The position numbers were made by a program, and so were the translations under genes. From Bdellovibrionota bacterium (GTDB lineage: Bacteria > Bdellovibrionota > Bdellovibrionia > Bdellovibrionales > JAEYZS01): DNA of 40,327 nt. Shown here piece after piece: positions 17,186 through 28,481 of the stretch (its first letter is position 1; every line of letters starts with the position of its first letter). The notes beneath the pieces were generated by a model, which saw only the letters and a list, made by a program, of their open reading frames with translations, had not been told where the DNA came from and did not search any database. The DNA lies in assembly GCA_963169805.1 (NCBI GenBank), contig CAUJDY010000008.1, positions 1 to 40,327 on the forward strand, given 5' to 3'.

Positions 17186-17449
17186 ATTGAGTCGTTCAAT
17201 AATGCACTGGAAAACTATAATAATCCTTCTATCCCTCTTTCTGCGCGAGTAGAACAAATAACAGTAGTACCTGAAATTGCAGATCAAAATTGGATTGAAA
17301 GCATGAGAGTTAGTTTTGAAAATCGAGCAAATACGGACCGCGCAATTCTAACTCAAGTTGTACCACAGTTGCACTCAGAAATTATGGTTAGCACTTGGTA
17401 TAAAACTCATTCATGTTCTAGATATTTCGCTGGATCAATTTCATATTAG
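17186..17449 (+). pseudogene. Remnant open frame without start codon, maybe frameshifted
   Basis: A plus-strand frame stays open for 87 codons up to the TAG at 17447 and has protein-like content (ITVVPEIADQNWIESMRVSF, later LTQVVPQLHSEIMVSTWY), but it has no ATG, GTG or TTG before the first third. In another frame an ATG at 17202 opens a signal-peptide-like stretch (MHWKTIIILLSLFLRE) that stops at 17250. One indel near 17240 would join the signal peptide to the open frame, giving a small secreted protein of about 80 residues. It lies opposite to the gliding genes and ends eight bases from the neighbouring barrel gene's stop. I do not recognise the family; chance openness remains possible. Confidence 0.35.
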
Positions 17450-17456
17450 AAGCACA

Positions 17457-18176
17457 TCAAAAAATGTAAGCAGCTCCCAAGGTGAAAATATATTTCAACT
17501 GAAATCTGTCACCATTTTCACTAATTCCAGGATCAGGATTGACTTCAATTTTTCCTCTTGGATCAGGACCTGTAAAACCTAAAATTCTTAAATCTGCAAC
17601 TAAACTAAATTTATCAGTAAAATAAAATTTTTGTCCGATTCCTAGGGCTGCCGCTACACTTTGCTCGCCACTGATCTGTATCGTACCAATCCCAAGAGTG
17701 CCGTACAAAGCAATATTGAGCACCCCTTGCTTGGTTAAGCTGAACTTTCCATAGTAAGGGCTTATTTTATAGGCTAGCATCATTGCACTCTCTGGCTCTG
17801 CAACTTTGCCACGAATATCATACCCACCTGGATCGCCGCCGGTTTCCTCATTAATTTGAGCAGGGTAATCATTTTCAGTGGCACTAAATACTGTTCCATA
17901 AAACTGAAGAGCATGAAACTCATTAAAGTGATATGTAATCATACCACCAAAATTGTATGGATCTGTAAACGGCTCATTCATTGTTAAACCAAGGAAACCT
18001 GTTAGTTCGATTTTTTTAGCAGTGGTAACATTTCTATTTTTAACTGGCAGTGGATCATCAAATACAGGAAGAACCGACTCACTCGCCAATTCTTCATCTG
18101 GAAACTCGATTTTAGCACTTAGCGCATCATCACCTATACATAGTAAAACAATCAAAAGGATGAGTTGAAATTTCAT
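17457..18176 (-). CDS. Outer-membrane beta-barrel protein, gliding-cluster type
   Basis: The 239-residue product has a signal peptide (MKFQLILLIVLLCIGDDALSA). An acidic, Pro-containing N-terminal stretch follows, then alternating strands (IELTGFLGLTMNEPF, GGMITYHFNEFHALQFYGTV, LNIALYGTLGIGTIQISG), ending in FTLGAAYIF with the C-terminal aromatic residue typical of barrel proteins. It resembles the 265-residue barrel downstream in layout: acidic N-terminus followed by about eight strands. It is likely a second Glt outer-membrane component (GltA, GltB or GltH type). The 518-bp gap to the next gene means it may form its own transcript. Confidence 0.72.
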   Translation of the reverse strand: MKFQLILLIVLLCIGDDALSAKIEFPDEELASESVLPVFDDPLPVKNRNVTTAKKIELTGFLGLTMNEPFTDPYNFGGMITYHFNEFHALQFYGTVFSATENDYPAQINEETGGDPGGYDIRGKVAEPESAMMLAYKISPYYGKFSLTKQGVLNIALYGTLGIGTIQISGEQSVAAALGIGQKFYFTDKFSLVADLRILGFTGPDPRGKIEVNPDPGISENGDRFQLKYIFTLGAAYIF

Positions 18177-18317
18177 ATGCAGCCGTCTCCAAATAGTTAC
18201 AGTGACATCCTCAGATGTCTTTACTTCTAACTTACAGGAGTCAGATCAGAAGAAGAATTATTTTGTGATTTTAAATTTTTGTATACCGACTTGAGTCTAG
18301 TGCAAATCTCTTTACAT

Positions 18318-18779
18318 TTACTTACTTTCCCACCCTATAACTCGTCCATTTTGAAATTTTACAACTCTTTCTTCAATATAGTAGTCGTGGGGTGTTTGCA
18401 CAGGAACAGAGTACTTCCATATTTGATTGAGATGTTTTTCTTGTCCGGTCATTAAAATATCATCAGGAAAGCCCCAACTTTCACGCACAGCCTGCATATC
18501 CATTCCAATTGTAATGTCATTTTGTTCTACCAAAGAAGCCACCGTTCTCTCAAAGCGATTTTTTTCTTGGGGTGTCATCTTTTTCTCTATAGAGGGAGAC
18601 ACTCTTGTCGATTTTTGCTGGGCACGATCTCTTTCTGCAAGATCTGCAAGGGAAACTTCGCCTCCTGCTTGCCCTGCATAGCCTGAGTAACCACTCCCTG
18701 GATGTCTTTGCATTGGAAAGTTTGAACATGACGATACTATAAATCCAACTATTACGAGTATAAATAGAGTTGATCTCAT
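18318..18779 (-). CDS. Lipoprotein with BamE/SmpA-like C-terminal domain
   Basis: The 153-residue lipoprotein has a lipobox VSSC at about residues 15-18. A Gly/Tyr-rich linker (SGYSGYAGQAGG) and a charged helix follow. The C-terminal 65 residues follow the SmpA/OmlA (BamE-like) pattern: ITIGMDMQAVRESWGFPDDI, then a WKY strand and ERVVKFQNGRVIGWES. It is probably anchored in the outer membrane. True BamE is shorter and has no such linker, so this is likely a paralogue with another job. It is read in the same direction as, and just upstream of, the gliding cluster (142 bp), and divergently from the FliL-like gene. GGAGG lies five bases before the ATG. Confidence 0.78.
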   Translation of the reverse strand: MRSTLFILVIVGFIVSSCSNFPMQRHPGSGYSGYAGQAGGEVSLADLAERDRAQQKSTRVSPSIEKKMTPQEKNRFERTVASLVEQNDITIGMDMQAVRESWGFPDDILMTGQEKHLNQIWKYSVPVQTPHDYYIEERVVKFQNGRVIGWESK

Positions 18780-18870
18780 TGAACCTCCGTGTTCTTAAAT
18801 CCCTTTCGGCTCATTTTGATGCAAATTCAACTGGACGGAGGTCTACACTGTCATTACTATATAAACCTAT

Positions 18871-19554
18871 ATGGCAGATGATAAAAAAAATGAAAAACCA
18901 GCGCCAGCCCCTGCTCAGCCCGCAAAAGAACTGCCGCCTTTTGTTTTAAAACTGAAAAAACACCTAGCAACTCTCTTGGAATTAATTCAGAAGATAAAAA
19001 AATCAAAGAAACTTAATTCCGGCCTAGCATTTATCAAAAAGCTTGGTTGGATGGGATGGTTGAAGATTTCAAGCTGCATACTGTTCTTCGTTCTGATTTT
19101 CGTCGTCTATAAATACACACCTCATATTAAGAATCTCTGGAGATTTCCATACATGAGCACTTTTCAAGAGGTTGCAACTAGCAGCCGCGAAATTCCTGCA
19201 GATGAAGATATCATAAGATACGCTAATGATTTGCTAGCCCCTCAGTACATGGTTCAACTCAACAAGATTGTTGTTAATTTATTACCCTCTGCACGCTCGA
19301 CTCGCAATCCAATGATGGCTTTTGATCTCTATATCAGAGCAGACTCTGAGGAGGCGACTGTAGAAATTAAGACGCGCGAAAAGCAATTTCAAGATCACTT
19401 ACAAAGATTTTCAGAATCCCTTACCTATGATCAAATCCAAACAGAAGAGGGAAAGCAAACATGGAAGCTAAAAATGCGCAAGGAGCTGAATGCAATTTTG
19501 AATAACGGACGCATTAGAGACATCTATTTTAAAAATCTGATAATAAAACCTTAA
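18871..19554 (+). CDS. FliL-like single-pass membrane protein
   Basis: The 227-residue product has a charged Pro/Ala/Lys-rich cytoplasmic N-terminus (residues 1-60), one transmembrane helix (about 64-83, ISSCILFFVLIFVVYKYT) and a periplasmic domain. The end of that domain matches the FliL family: a vNL strand (LNKIVVNLL), the TEEGKQTWKLKMRKELN helix and the final GRIRDIYFKNLIIKP, as in flagellar FliL. FliL proteins surround and support MotAB stators. No flagellar gene lies in the window; the nearest motor is the Agl gliding stator on the other strand. The annotation as FliL-like is firm; whether it serves flagella or gliding is open. Confidence 0.82.
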   Translation: MADDKKNEKPAPAPAQPAKELPPFVLKLKKHLATLLELIQKIKKSKKLNSGLAFIKKLGWMGWLKISSCILFFVLIFVVYKYTPHIKNLWRFPYMSTFQEVATSSREIPADEDIIRYANDLLAPQYMVQLNKIVVNLLPSARSTRNPMMAFDLYIRADSEEATVEIKTREKQFQDHLQRFSESLTYDQIQTEEGKQTWKLKMRKELNAILNNGRIRDIYFKNLIIKP

Positions 19555-19563
19555 GAATACTCT

Positions 19564-20793
19564 TCATTTTTTGAATACATGAACATTAATCTTATAGTGT
19601 TTAACTCGATCATAGAATGTGCTTTTCGGTATACCTAAATCTTCAGCTGTCTTCTTTTGATTTCCAAAATTCATAGCTAGTTTTTTAATAATAATCTCTC
19701 TTTCAATTTCTCGAATAATATTTTTTGTTTCTTTGCTAGGCTCAGAAGTGAGACTACTTTCTGAAGCGTGCCTTTGCAGAAACGGCTCAACATCTCTTGT
19801 TTGTATTTTTTGATTTGGATACTGAATCCGACATCTACTTACTAGATTTTTAAGTTCTCTTATGTTGCCAGGCCAACTGTGCTCTTTCAAGAAAGTGATT
19901 GTTTCAAAAGAGAATCTCACTTTCATTTCTCGTGCAAACTCGAAAAGAATTTTCTCAAAATCCTCTTTTCTTTCTCTAAGAGGAGGAACTTTAACTTGTA
20001 TAACGTTTAATCTATAAAATAAATCTAACCTAAATTCACCACGATAAACCTTCTCAAGTAAATTGTGATGAGTACATGCAACAATCCTACAGTTCGTTTG
20101 AATAACATGGTCACCACCAACAGGCCGCACCTCCTTATTTTCAATTGCCCTCAAAAGCTTAGGTTGTAAATCCAGAGGAAGATCCCCAATTTCATCCAAA
20201 ATAAGAGTTCCATTGCGTGCTTCTTCGAAGGCACCCTTTCTGTCTTGAGTTGCTCCTGTAAAGGAGCCTTTTACATGCCCAAACAACTCGCTTTCTGCCA
20301 GCGATGCCGTAAGGGCACTGCAGTTTACAGTTACAGCAGGGTACATACTTCTAGTTGAGAACTTATGAATGTACTGCGATATCTGCTCTTTTCCACTACC
20401 TGACTCTCCTAAGACCAAGACGGGTAAATCCGATTTTGCATAGCTAGGCATTCTTAAGATGACCTCATTCCAATGAGGATTATGACTTTTTAGCTTTTCA
20501 ATTTCAAAGATAGAAGACTGCTCTAAAAAGACAAACTCATATTTGCCTGCGCGAATAGTATCTCCAGGATTTAAGACGGCCGAACCAATCTTCTGTGTGT
20601 TCACATAAGTCCCTGTTTGTGAACGCAAATCCTGTATGTGGTATGTAATACCTTTTCTTAGGATTCTAAAGTGCTTGGCACACAATCCTTCTAAGTAGAT
20701 ATGGTTTTTCTCAGCAGAGCCAACCAGAACGTAATCTTCAAGTAAGTAGTCACGAACCTCCCCCTGATTAAATAGGCATATTTTAAAATTCAC
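19564..20793 (-). CDS. FHA-domain sigma-54-dependent transcription activator
   Basis: The 409-residue activator has an N-terminal FHA domain (residues 1-92) in place of a receiver. The AAA+ sigma-54 interaction domain follows: Walker A GESGSGKE at 129-136, a GSFTGA loop at 176-181 (Ser in place of the usual Ala), Walker B LILDE at 197-201 and an arginine-finger region FRLDLFYRLN. A Fis-type helix-turn-helix closes the chain (NQKKTAEDLGIPKSTFYDRV). In the FHA domain the conserved Arg and Ser are replaced (VLVGSAEKN and CAKHFRI), so phosphothreonine binding may be lost. It would act with RpoN encoded at 1159-2580. Its tail-to-tail neighbour is the FliL-like gene; its targets are unknown. Confidence 0.93.
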   Translation of the reverse strand: MNFKICLFNQGEVRDYLLEDYVLVGSAEKNHIYLEGLCAKHFRILRKGITYHIQDLRSQTGTYVNTQKIGSAVLNPGDTIRAGKYEFVFLEQSSIFEIEKLKSHNPHWNEVILRMPSYAKSDLPVLVLGESGSGKEQISQYIHKFSTRSMYPAVTVNCSALTASLAESELFGHVKGSFTGATQDRKGAFEEARNGTLILDEIGDLPLDLQPKLLRAIENKEVRPVGGDHVIQTNCRIVACTHHNLLEKVYRGEFRLDLFYRLNVIQVKVPPLRERKEDFEKILFEFAREMKVRFSFETITFLKEHSWPGNIRELKNLVSRCRIQYPNQKIQTRDVEPFLQRHASESSLTSEPSKETKNIIREIEREIIIKKLAMNFGNQKKTAEDLGIPKSTFYDRVKHYKINVHVFKK

Positions 20794-20956
20794 ATAAAAC
20801 CCCTTTGAAATTTGTTTAAATCACACAAATAGGGGTAGAAAATTCTATGCCGGAAGAGATCCTACCTCCATCTGCACTAGGTTCGTTTTAAGTTTTTTTT
20901 GATCTAAAAAAATTGAATTTTTAGGTAAAATTAGACATATTAGAATTCATAATTTT

Positions 20957-21534
20957 ATGAGCAAAAAAACATCCGTGAGCGATTTTATTACAAGCGCAGC
21001 CTCATTGGATCAGTGTCCTCTTCACACTCTTCAAGAAATAGCAGTCGTAGGCAGATCTAACGTTGGTAAGTCATCCCTTCTAAATAAAATACTTAAAAGG
21101 GACTTGGTTAAAGTGAGTCAAACACCAGGAAAAACTCAGCTTATTAACTTCTTTAGTAAAGAGGGCAAGTACTGCCTTGTTGACTTGCCGGGCTATGGAT
21201 ACGCAAAGCTTTCAAAAGAGACCGTTGAAACCTGGAAAGAGATGATTGAAGGATATCTAGTTGGCAGAGAACAGCTTATTGGCGTTTTGATGCTTATTGA
21301 TATACGGCGCATGTTCGAAGAAGAGGAAAAACTTTTACTCAAAAGCCTTAAACAACTAAACTTACCCATTGCGTTTGTATTCACTAAATCAGACAAGTTA
21401 AACAGTACCGAACTTAGAAAAATGACTCAAGAGTGTTCAAAAAAATACAAACCTAGTTTCTTTGTCTCTAGTCTAAAAGACACTGGAGTAGTTGAATTAG
21501 AGGATTATATTTACAGAAAATGGGTTATTAACAA

Positions 21535-21538
<4 letters not shown>
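20957..21538 (+). CDS. ysxC: Ribosome biogenesis GTPase YsxC/EngB
   Basis: The 193-residue essential-type small GTPase acts in late 50S subunit assembly. All G motifs are visible: G1 GRSNVGKSSLLNKI, G2 TPGKTQLINFF, G3 DLPGYGYAK, G4 TKSDK and G5 SSLKD. The length is normal. It is the first gene of a four-gene operon; its TGA overlaps the kdsB ATG. A possible promoter (TTGAAT at 20913, CATATT at 20936, 17-base spacer) would leave a very short leader, and no clear ribosome site precedes the ATG, so the transcription start is uncertain. Confidence 0.95.
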
Positions 21539-24960
<3,422 letters not shown>

Positions 24961-24964
<4 letters not shown>

Positions 24965-25422
24965 GGTACCAGGTCGCTTTTCCGAATTATAGGGGTTATT
25001 TTTGATTTGAGCTGTAAGCAGTACAAACTCCTCTATTATTGTGTGATAAACTCGTGTGTGCTTTCACTAACGCACGGAAATAACTCATGATTGTATATGA
25101 AATTTTCATTCGGCTTCTTAAATTCTTAAAAGTACTTTTGAGGAGTGTAGGTTGAGTCTAGTTATAGTTATGTCTAAATGGTTGAGTGAGTTCGGGAAGC
25201 ATAAATAGATGAATATATTTAGAACTTTCAGTCGATACGATAATAAAGCAGTTTATGATCTGACGGCTATATTACTTTGAATTCATTGAATCAGCGACAA
25301 AAATAAAAAAATAAGCAGTGATAACTAAGAAGATTGGGCTATAAAAATATTTATAATAATTTTCTTTACAGCTCAAATCAAAAATAACCCCTATAATTCG
25401 GAAAAGCAACCTGGTACCTTAG
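24961..25422. repeat. 462-bp element with 57-bp inverted arms between kdsD and polA
   Basis: The left arm (24961-25017) and right arm (25366-25422) are complementary over 57 bases with one mismatch. The outer ends read CTAAGGTACC on both strands and include the kdsD stop and, on the other strand, the polA stop. The 348-bp centre is very AT-rich and has only tiny open frames (the longest is 23 codons, starting ATGAATATATTT at 25209). No transposase is present. It may be a MITE-like element or a very large bidirectional terminator or cruciform. The centre holds nothing else I recognise. Confidence 0.85.
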
Positions 25423-27968
25423 TGGGCGTCAAACCATGACTGACCATGGGAGATATTGACTTTAAGAGGAACCCGAAGCTTTACAGTATTTTCCATTTTT
25501 TCACGAATTAAAGGAAGAGTTGATTGAACTTCATTAGCGGGAACTTCAAAAATTAATTCATCATGTACTTGAAGTAACATTCGAATCTGCAAACTACGAT
25601 CAATATCTATCATTGCCTTCTTTACAATATCTGCCGCAGTCCCCTGCATAGGTGCATTAATCACAGCTCTTTCTCCAAAATTTCTAACCATTGCATTTTT
25701 TGACTGAAGTTCAGGTGCATATCTTCTACGACCAAAAAGAGTTTCTACGTACCCTTTTGATTTTGCGATCTCTACACACTCAGACATATATTTTTTTACA
25801 CCAGGAAATTTCATAAAATATTTTTTTATAATTTCAGAGGCTTCTCCACGAGAAATACCTAAGTTTTCTGCCAATCCATGAGGCCCCATACCATAAGCCA
25901 AACCAAAGTTTACAGCTTTTGCAATTCGCCTTTGGTCAGGAGTGACCGTCTGAAGTTCAATTCCAAAGACTTCACTTGCAGTAGCTGCATGTATATCTAA
26001 ATCGTTTTCAAAAGCTCTCACAAGCCCAGCGTCTTCAGTGACATGCGCTAATACTCTTAATTCAATCTGTGAGTAATCTGCTGAAATTAGCTCATACCCT
26101 TCCTGAGCTATAAATGCTTTGCGAATAGAATTCCCTCTCTCTGTTCGGATAGGGATATTTTGTAAATTAGGATTTGAGCTGGAAAGACGCCCTGTTGTTG
26201 TTACTGTTTGGTGAAAAACTGTATGAATTCTATGATCAGGAGCCACAAGCATAGGCAAGGCGTCTACATAGGTTGACTTAAGCTTAGAAAGCTCTCGATA
26301 TTCGATAATTAGTCTCGCTATTGGATGTTCATCTTCTAATTTTTCTAAAACATCTGAATCTGTTGAGTATCCTGTCTTAGTTTTTTTTACCGGATTCAGT
26401 TTTAATTTCTCAAATAGAACCTGGGCCAACTGTTTGGGCGATGAAATATTAAATACCTCTCCCGCCATTTCATAAATACTTTTTTCTAGTTTGCGAATAT
26501 CTGTCTGTAGAGACTCACTTTGATCCTTCAAGATAGATGTATCGAGTTTAATTCCAAGTCCCTCCATTTTATAAAGAATCGAAATAAGAGGTAAATCAAA
26601 GTTCAAATAAACATCTTCTCCATTTTCTTGGGAAAGTTTTTCTTTTAGTATCTGTTCAAGCTGAACATTTGCCTGAACAAGCTCTTGCGATGTTGGAAAA
26701 TCCGAAAGCTTAGATTCGCAGTATTTTTCAAAGACATCATTGAATGTCCCAATGTTACCTGCATTAACCACATAGGCAGCTATCTGGTGATCCCAGTGAG
26801 CTTGGGGACTCTTTAAATTCAACATCTTAAAAAGGCTTTTCAAATCAAAACCTTTCCATTTCAAATTTAAGTCAGACAGAATATTGGCATAATCATGTAA
26901 ACTTCCTGTAAGAGCAAAAATTTTATCTCCGTCGGAGAGGTAAAAACCACGATTATCATTAATCATCCAAATTTCTGAATTAGATTTTATAAACGTAGTT
27001 ATATTTTGAGATGTTACAATTTGCTCTTGCGAACTAATTTCTCTTTTCTCAATTTTCGGAGCTTCTTTTTGAACAACATCCTGCGAGTTTACTGAGGGAG
27101 AACTTTGATTAACTGCTGCTGCATCAAATATTTTTCTCTCTAATGTTTTAAAATCTAGTTCATTTAGAAGCTCGCTTAAGGCTCCCCGATCAATGGGTTT
27201 CATCTTTAAATCATCGAGTTCAGCGTTAAGCGCTACATCTGTCTTAATTGTGACTAATTGTTTTGAAAGGTAAGCCATTTTCTTAGAGGTTATGATTTTC
27301 TCTCGAAGTTTATCAGGCTTTACCAGTTCAGTGTTTTTATATATTCCATCGAGAGACTCAAATTGGTCCAACAACTTAAGAGCAGTTTTTGGACCCACTC
27401 CCGCTATCCCTGGAATATTATCAGATGTATCTCCAATCAAAGCTAAATAGTCGATGATTTGATCTGGTCTTACTCCCCATTTTTCTTTGACACCCGCCAC
27501 ATCATACAGCGCCTCTTTCATTGTGTCGTACATACTTATGTGGGGATTTACCAGTTGAGCAAAATCTTTATCACCACTCACGATAACTACTTGCACATCA
27601 TTTTTTTGTGCAAGTACTGCAAGTGTTCCAATAATATCATCCGCTTCAATGCCAGGCGCCTTAAATGTAGGAATTCCTAGAAGATTCGTTAACTTCTCAA
27701 AGTAAGGCATCTGCTGCACAAGCTCTTCTGGCATTTCTGTACGATGAGCTTTGTACTCCTCATATAAATCTGATCTAAAGGAGCGCTCTTTTGAATCAAA
27801 GCAATAAGCCATATAGTCTGGCTTCTTCTCTTTGAGAAGCTTGATGGTCATAGAGAGATAACCATATAAGGCATTTGTCGGCAGTCCCTTCGAATTATTA
27901 AGCTGTCTTATTGCATAGAAAGCACGAAAGAACATATTACTAGCATCAATCAAATAAAGTTTTCGCAT
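25419..27968 (-). CDS. polA: DNA polymerase I
   Basis: The 849-residue product has an N-terminal 5'-3' exonuclease (residues 1 to about 290; YLIDASNMFFRAFYA, IEADDIIGTLA, IVSGDKDFAQL). A middle 3'-5' exonuclease-like domain follows, then the family A polymerase: motif A DYSQIELRVLAH, motif B RRIAKAVNFGLAYGMG and motif C VHDELIFE. The middle domain starts IWMINDNRGFYLSDGDKI where a proofreading enzyme would have a DxE pair, so proofreading appears lost, as in several other bacteria. It ends SWFDAH, the normal family ending. It follows ftsB by 76 bp on the same strand and has no strong ribosome site. Confidence 0.96.
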   Translation of the reverse strand: MRKLYLIDASNMFFRAFYAIRQLNNSKGLPTNALYGYLSMTIKLLKEKKPDYMAYCFDSKERSFRSDLYEEYKAHRTEMPEELVQQMPYFEKLTNLLGIPTFKAPGIEADDIIGTLAVLAQKNDVQVVIVSGDKDFAQLVNPHISMYDTMKEALYDVAGVKEKWGVRPDQIIDYLALIGDTSDNIPGIAGVGPKTALKLLDQFESLDGIYKNTELVKPDKLREKIITSKKMAYLSKQLVTIKTDVALNAELDDLKMKPIDRGALSELLNELDFKTLERKIFDAAAVNQSSPSVNSQDVVQKEAPKIEKREISSQEQIVTSQNITTFIKSNSEIWMINDNRGFYLSDGDKIFALTGSLHDYANILSDLNLKWKGFDLKSLFKMLNLKSPQAHWDHQIAAYVVNAGNIGTFNDVFEKYCESKLSDFPTSQELVQANVQLEQILKEKLSQENGEDVYLNFDLPLISILYKMEGLGIKLDTSILKDQSESLQTDIRKLEKSIYEMAGEVFNISSPKQLAQVLFEKLKLNPVKKTKTGYSTDSDVLEKLEDEHPIARLIIEYRELSKLKSTYVDALPMLVAPDHRIHTVFHQTVTTTGRLSSSNPNLQNIPIRTERGNSIRKAFIAQEGYELISADYSQIELRVLAHVTEDAGLVRAFENDLDIHAATASEVFGIELQTVTPDQRRIAKAVNFGLAYGMGPHGLAENLGISRGEASEIIKKYFMKFPGVKKYMSECVEIAKSKGYVETLFGRRRYAPELQSKNAMVRNFGERAVINAPMQGTAADIVKKAMIDIDRSLQIRMLLQVHDELIFEVPANEVQSTLPLIREKMENTVKLRVPLKVNISHGQSWFDAH

Positions 27969-28044
27969 AATCAGAGAGTATGACGCCCAAACAACAGAAT
28001 CAATGCATTGCTAAGAGCGTTTAAAGTCTACTTCAATAAATCTA

Positions 28045-28368
28045 CTACTCATCAGAAAAAACAAAGACAAGATCATCTGCCTCTACCAGGTCAAATCGAT
28101 CTTTTGCTTCGCGTTCAATAAACTTTGGATCATTGGCCATTTTAATTTGCTTTTTTAGTTTCACGAGCACTTGCTCTGTATCTACCATCTTTGTTTGAAT
28201 TTTAGTTTGCTCATTCTTAAGCTCCCAGATGCGATAAAGAGTTCCATCTAAAAGCGTTCCCGTAATAGCAAAAATTAAACAAAGAACCAATATCATCTTA
28301 GGTGAGTGAAGGAGATCTGTGATAAATCGCGCTAGTCCTTGCATAATTGCATGCCCCCAAAACCCCAT
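28045..28368 (-). CDS. ftsB: Septum formation initiator FtsB/DivIC-type protein
   Basis: The 107-residue bitopic membrane protein has a transmembrane helix at about residues 25-42 (MILVLCLIFAITGTLLDG). A coiled coil with heptads follows (ELKNEQTKIQTKMVDTEQVL, then KLKKQIKMANDP). The end PKFIEREAKDRFDLVEADDLV carries the FtsB/DivIC signature around REAKDRF. FtsB joins FtsL and FtsQ in the divisome. In E. coli ftsB lies beside eno; here eno is also close, separated by one outer-membrane protein gene. A Met at residue 9 is an alternative start. Confidence 0.85.
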   Translation of the reverse strand: MGFWGHAIMQGLARFITDLLHSPKMILVLCLIFAITGTLLDGTLYRIWELKNEQTKIQTKMVDTEQVLVKLKKQIKMANDPKFIEREAKDRFDLVEADDLVFVFSDE

Positions 28369-28400
28369 TGTAATCCCAAAGTTGAATCCTGTTGAGCATA

Positions 28401-28432
28401 AAAAAAGGGAACCTGTCTTAAAGGTTCCCTTT
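28401..28432 (-). terminator. Rho-independent terminator of the outer-membrane protein gene
   Basis: An 11-bp perfect stem (28404-28414 with 28422-28432, core AAGGGAACC) and a 7-base loop are followed on the minus strand by a run of seven T residues. It sits 50-80 bases after the stop of the gene at 28482 and before ftsB, so it separates these two transcripts. Confidence 0.9.
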
Positions 28433-28481
28433 CTTGTCTTTAAGCACTTAGCCTAAAGTCCTGGTATTACGTTCTAGCTGA

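Larger units (their letters stand above)
16939..17456. other. Intergenic gap inside the gliding cluster
   Basis: This 518-bp stretch has no intact gene of normal appearance. Its left part may hold the promoter of the gltB/gltC-to-aglS operon (see 17112-17140). Its right part contains an open reading frame on the plus strand without a start codon (see 17186-17449). No hairpin or long repeat was noticed. Confidence 0.5.

Noticed and set aside
18783-18842. Inverted repeat ACCTCCGT ... ACGGAGGT between the lipoprotein and FliL-like genes
   Set aside because: The arms are only 8 bases and 44 bases apart; one arm is simply the ribosome-binding site of the minus-strand gene.
25018-25365. Short open frames (12 and 23 codons) inside the inverted-repeat element
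   Set aside because: They are too short, lack ribosome sites and show no recognisable protein; treated as non-coding.
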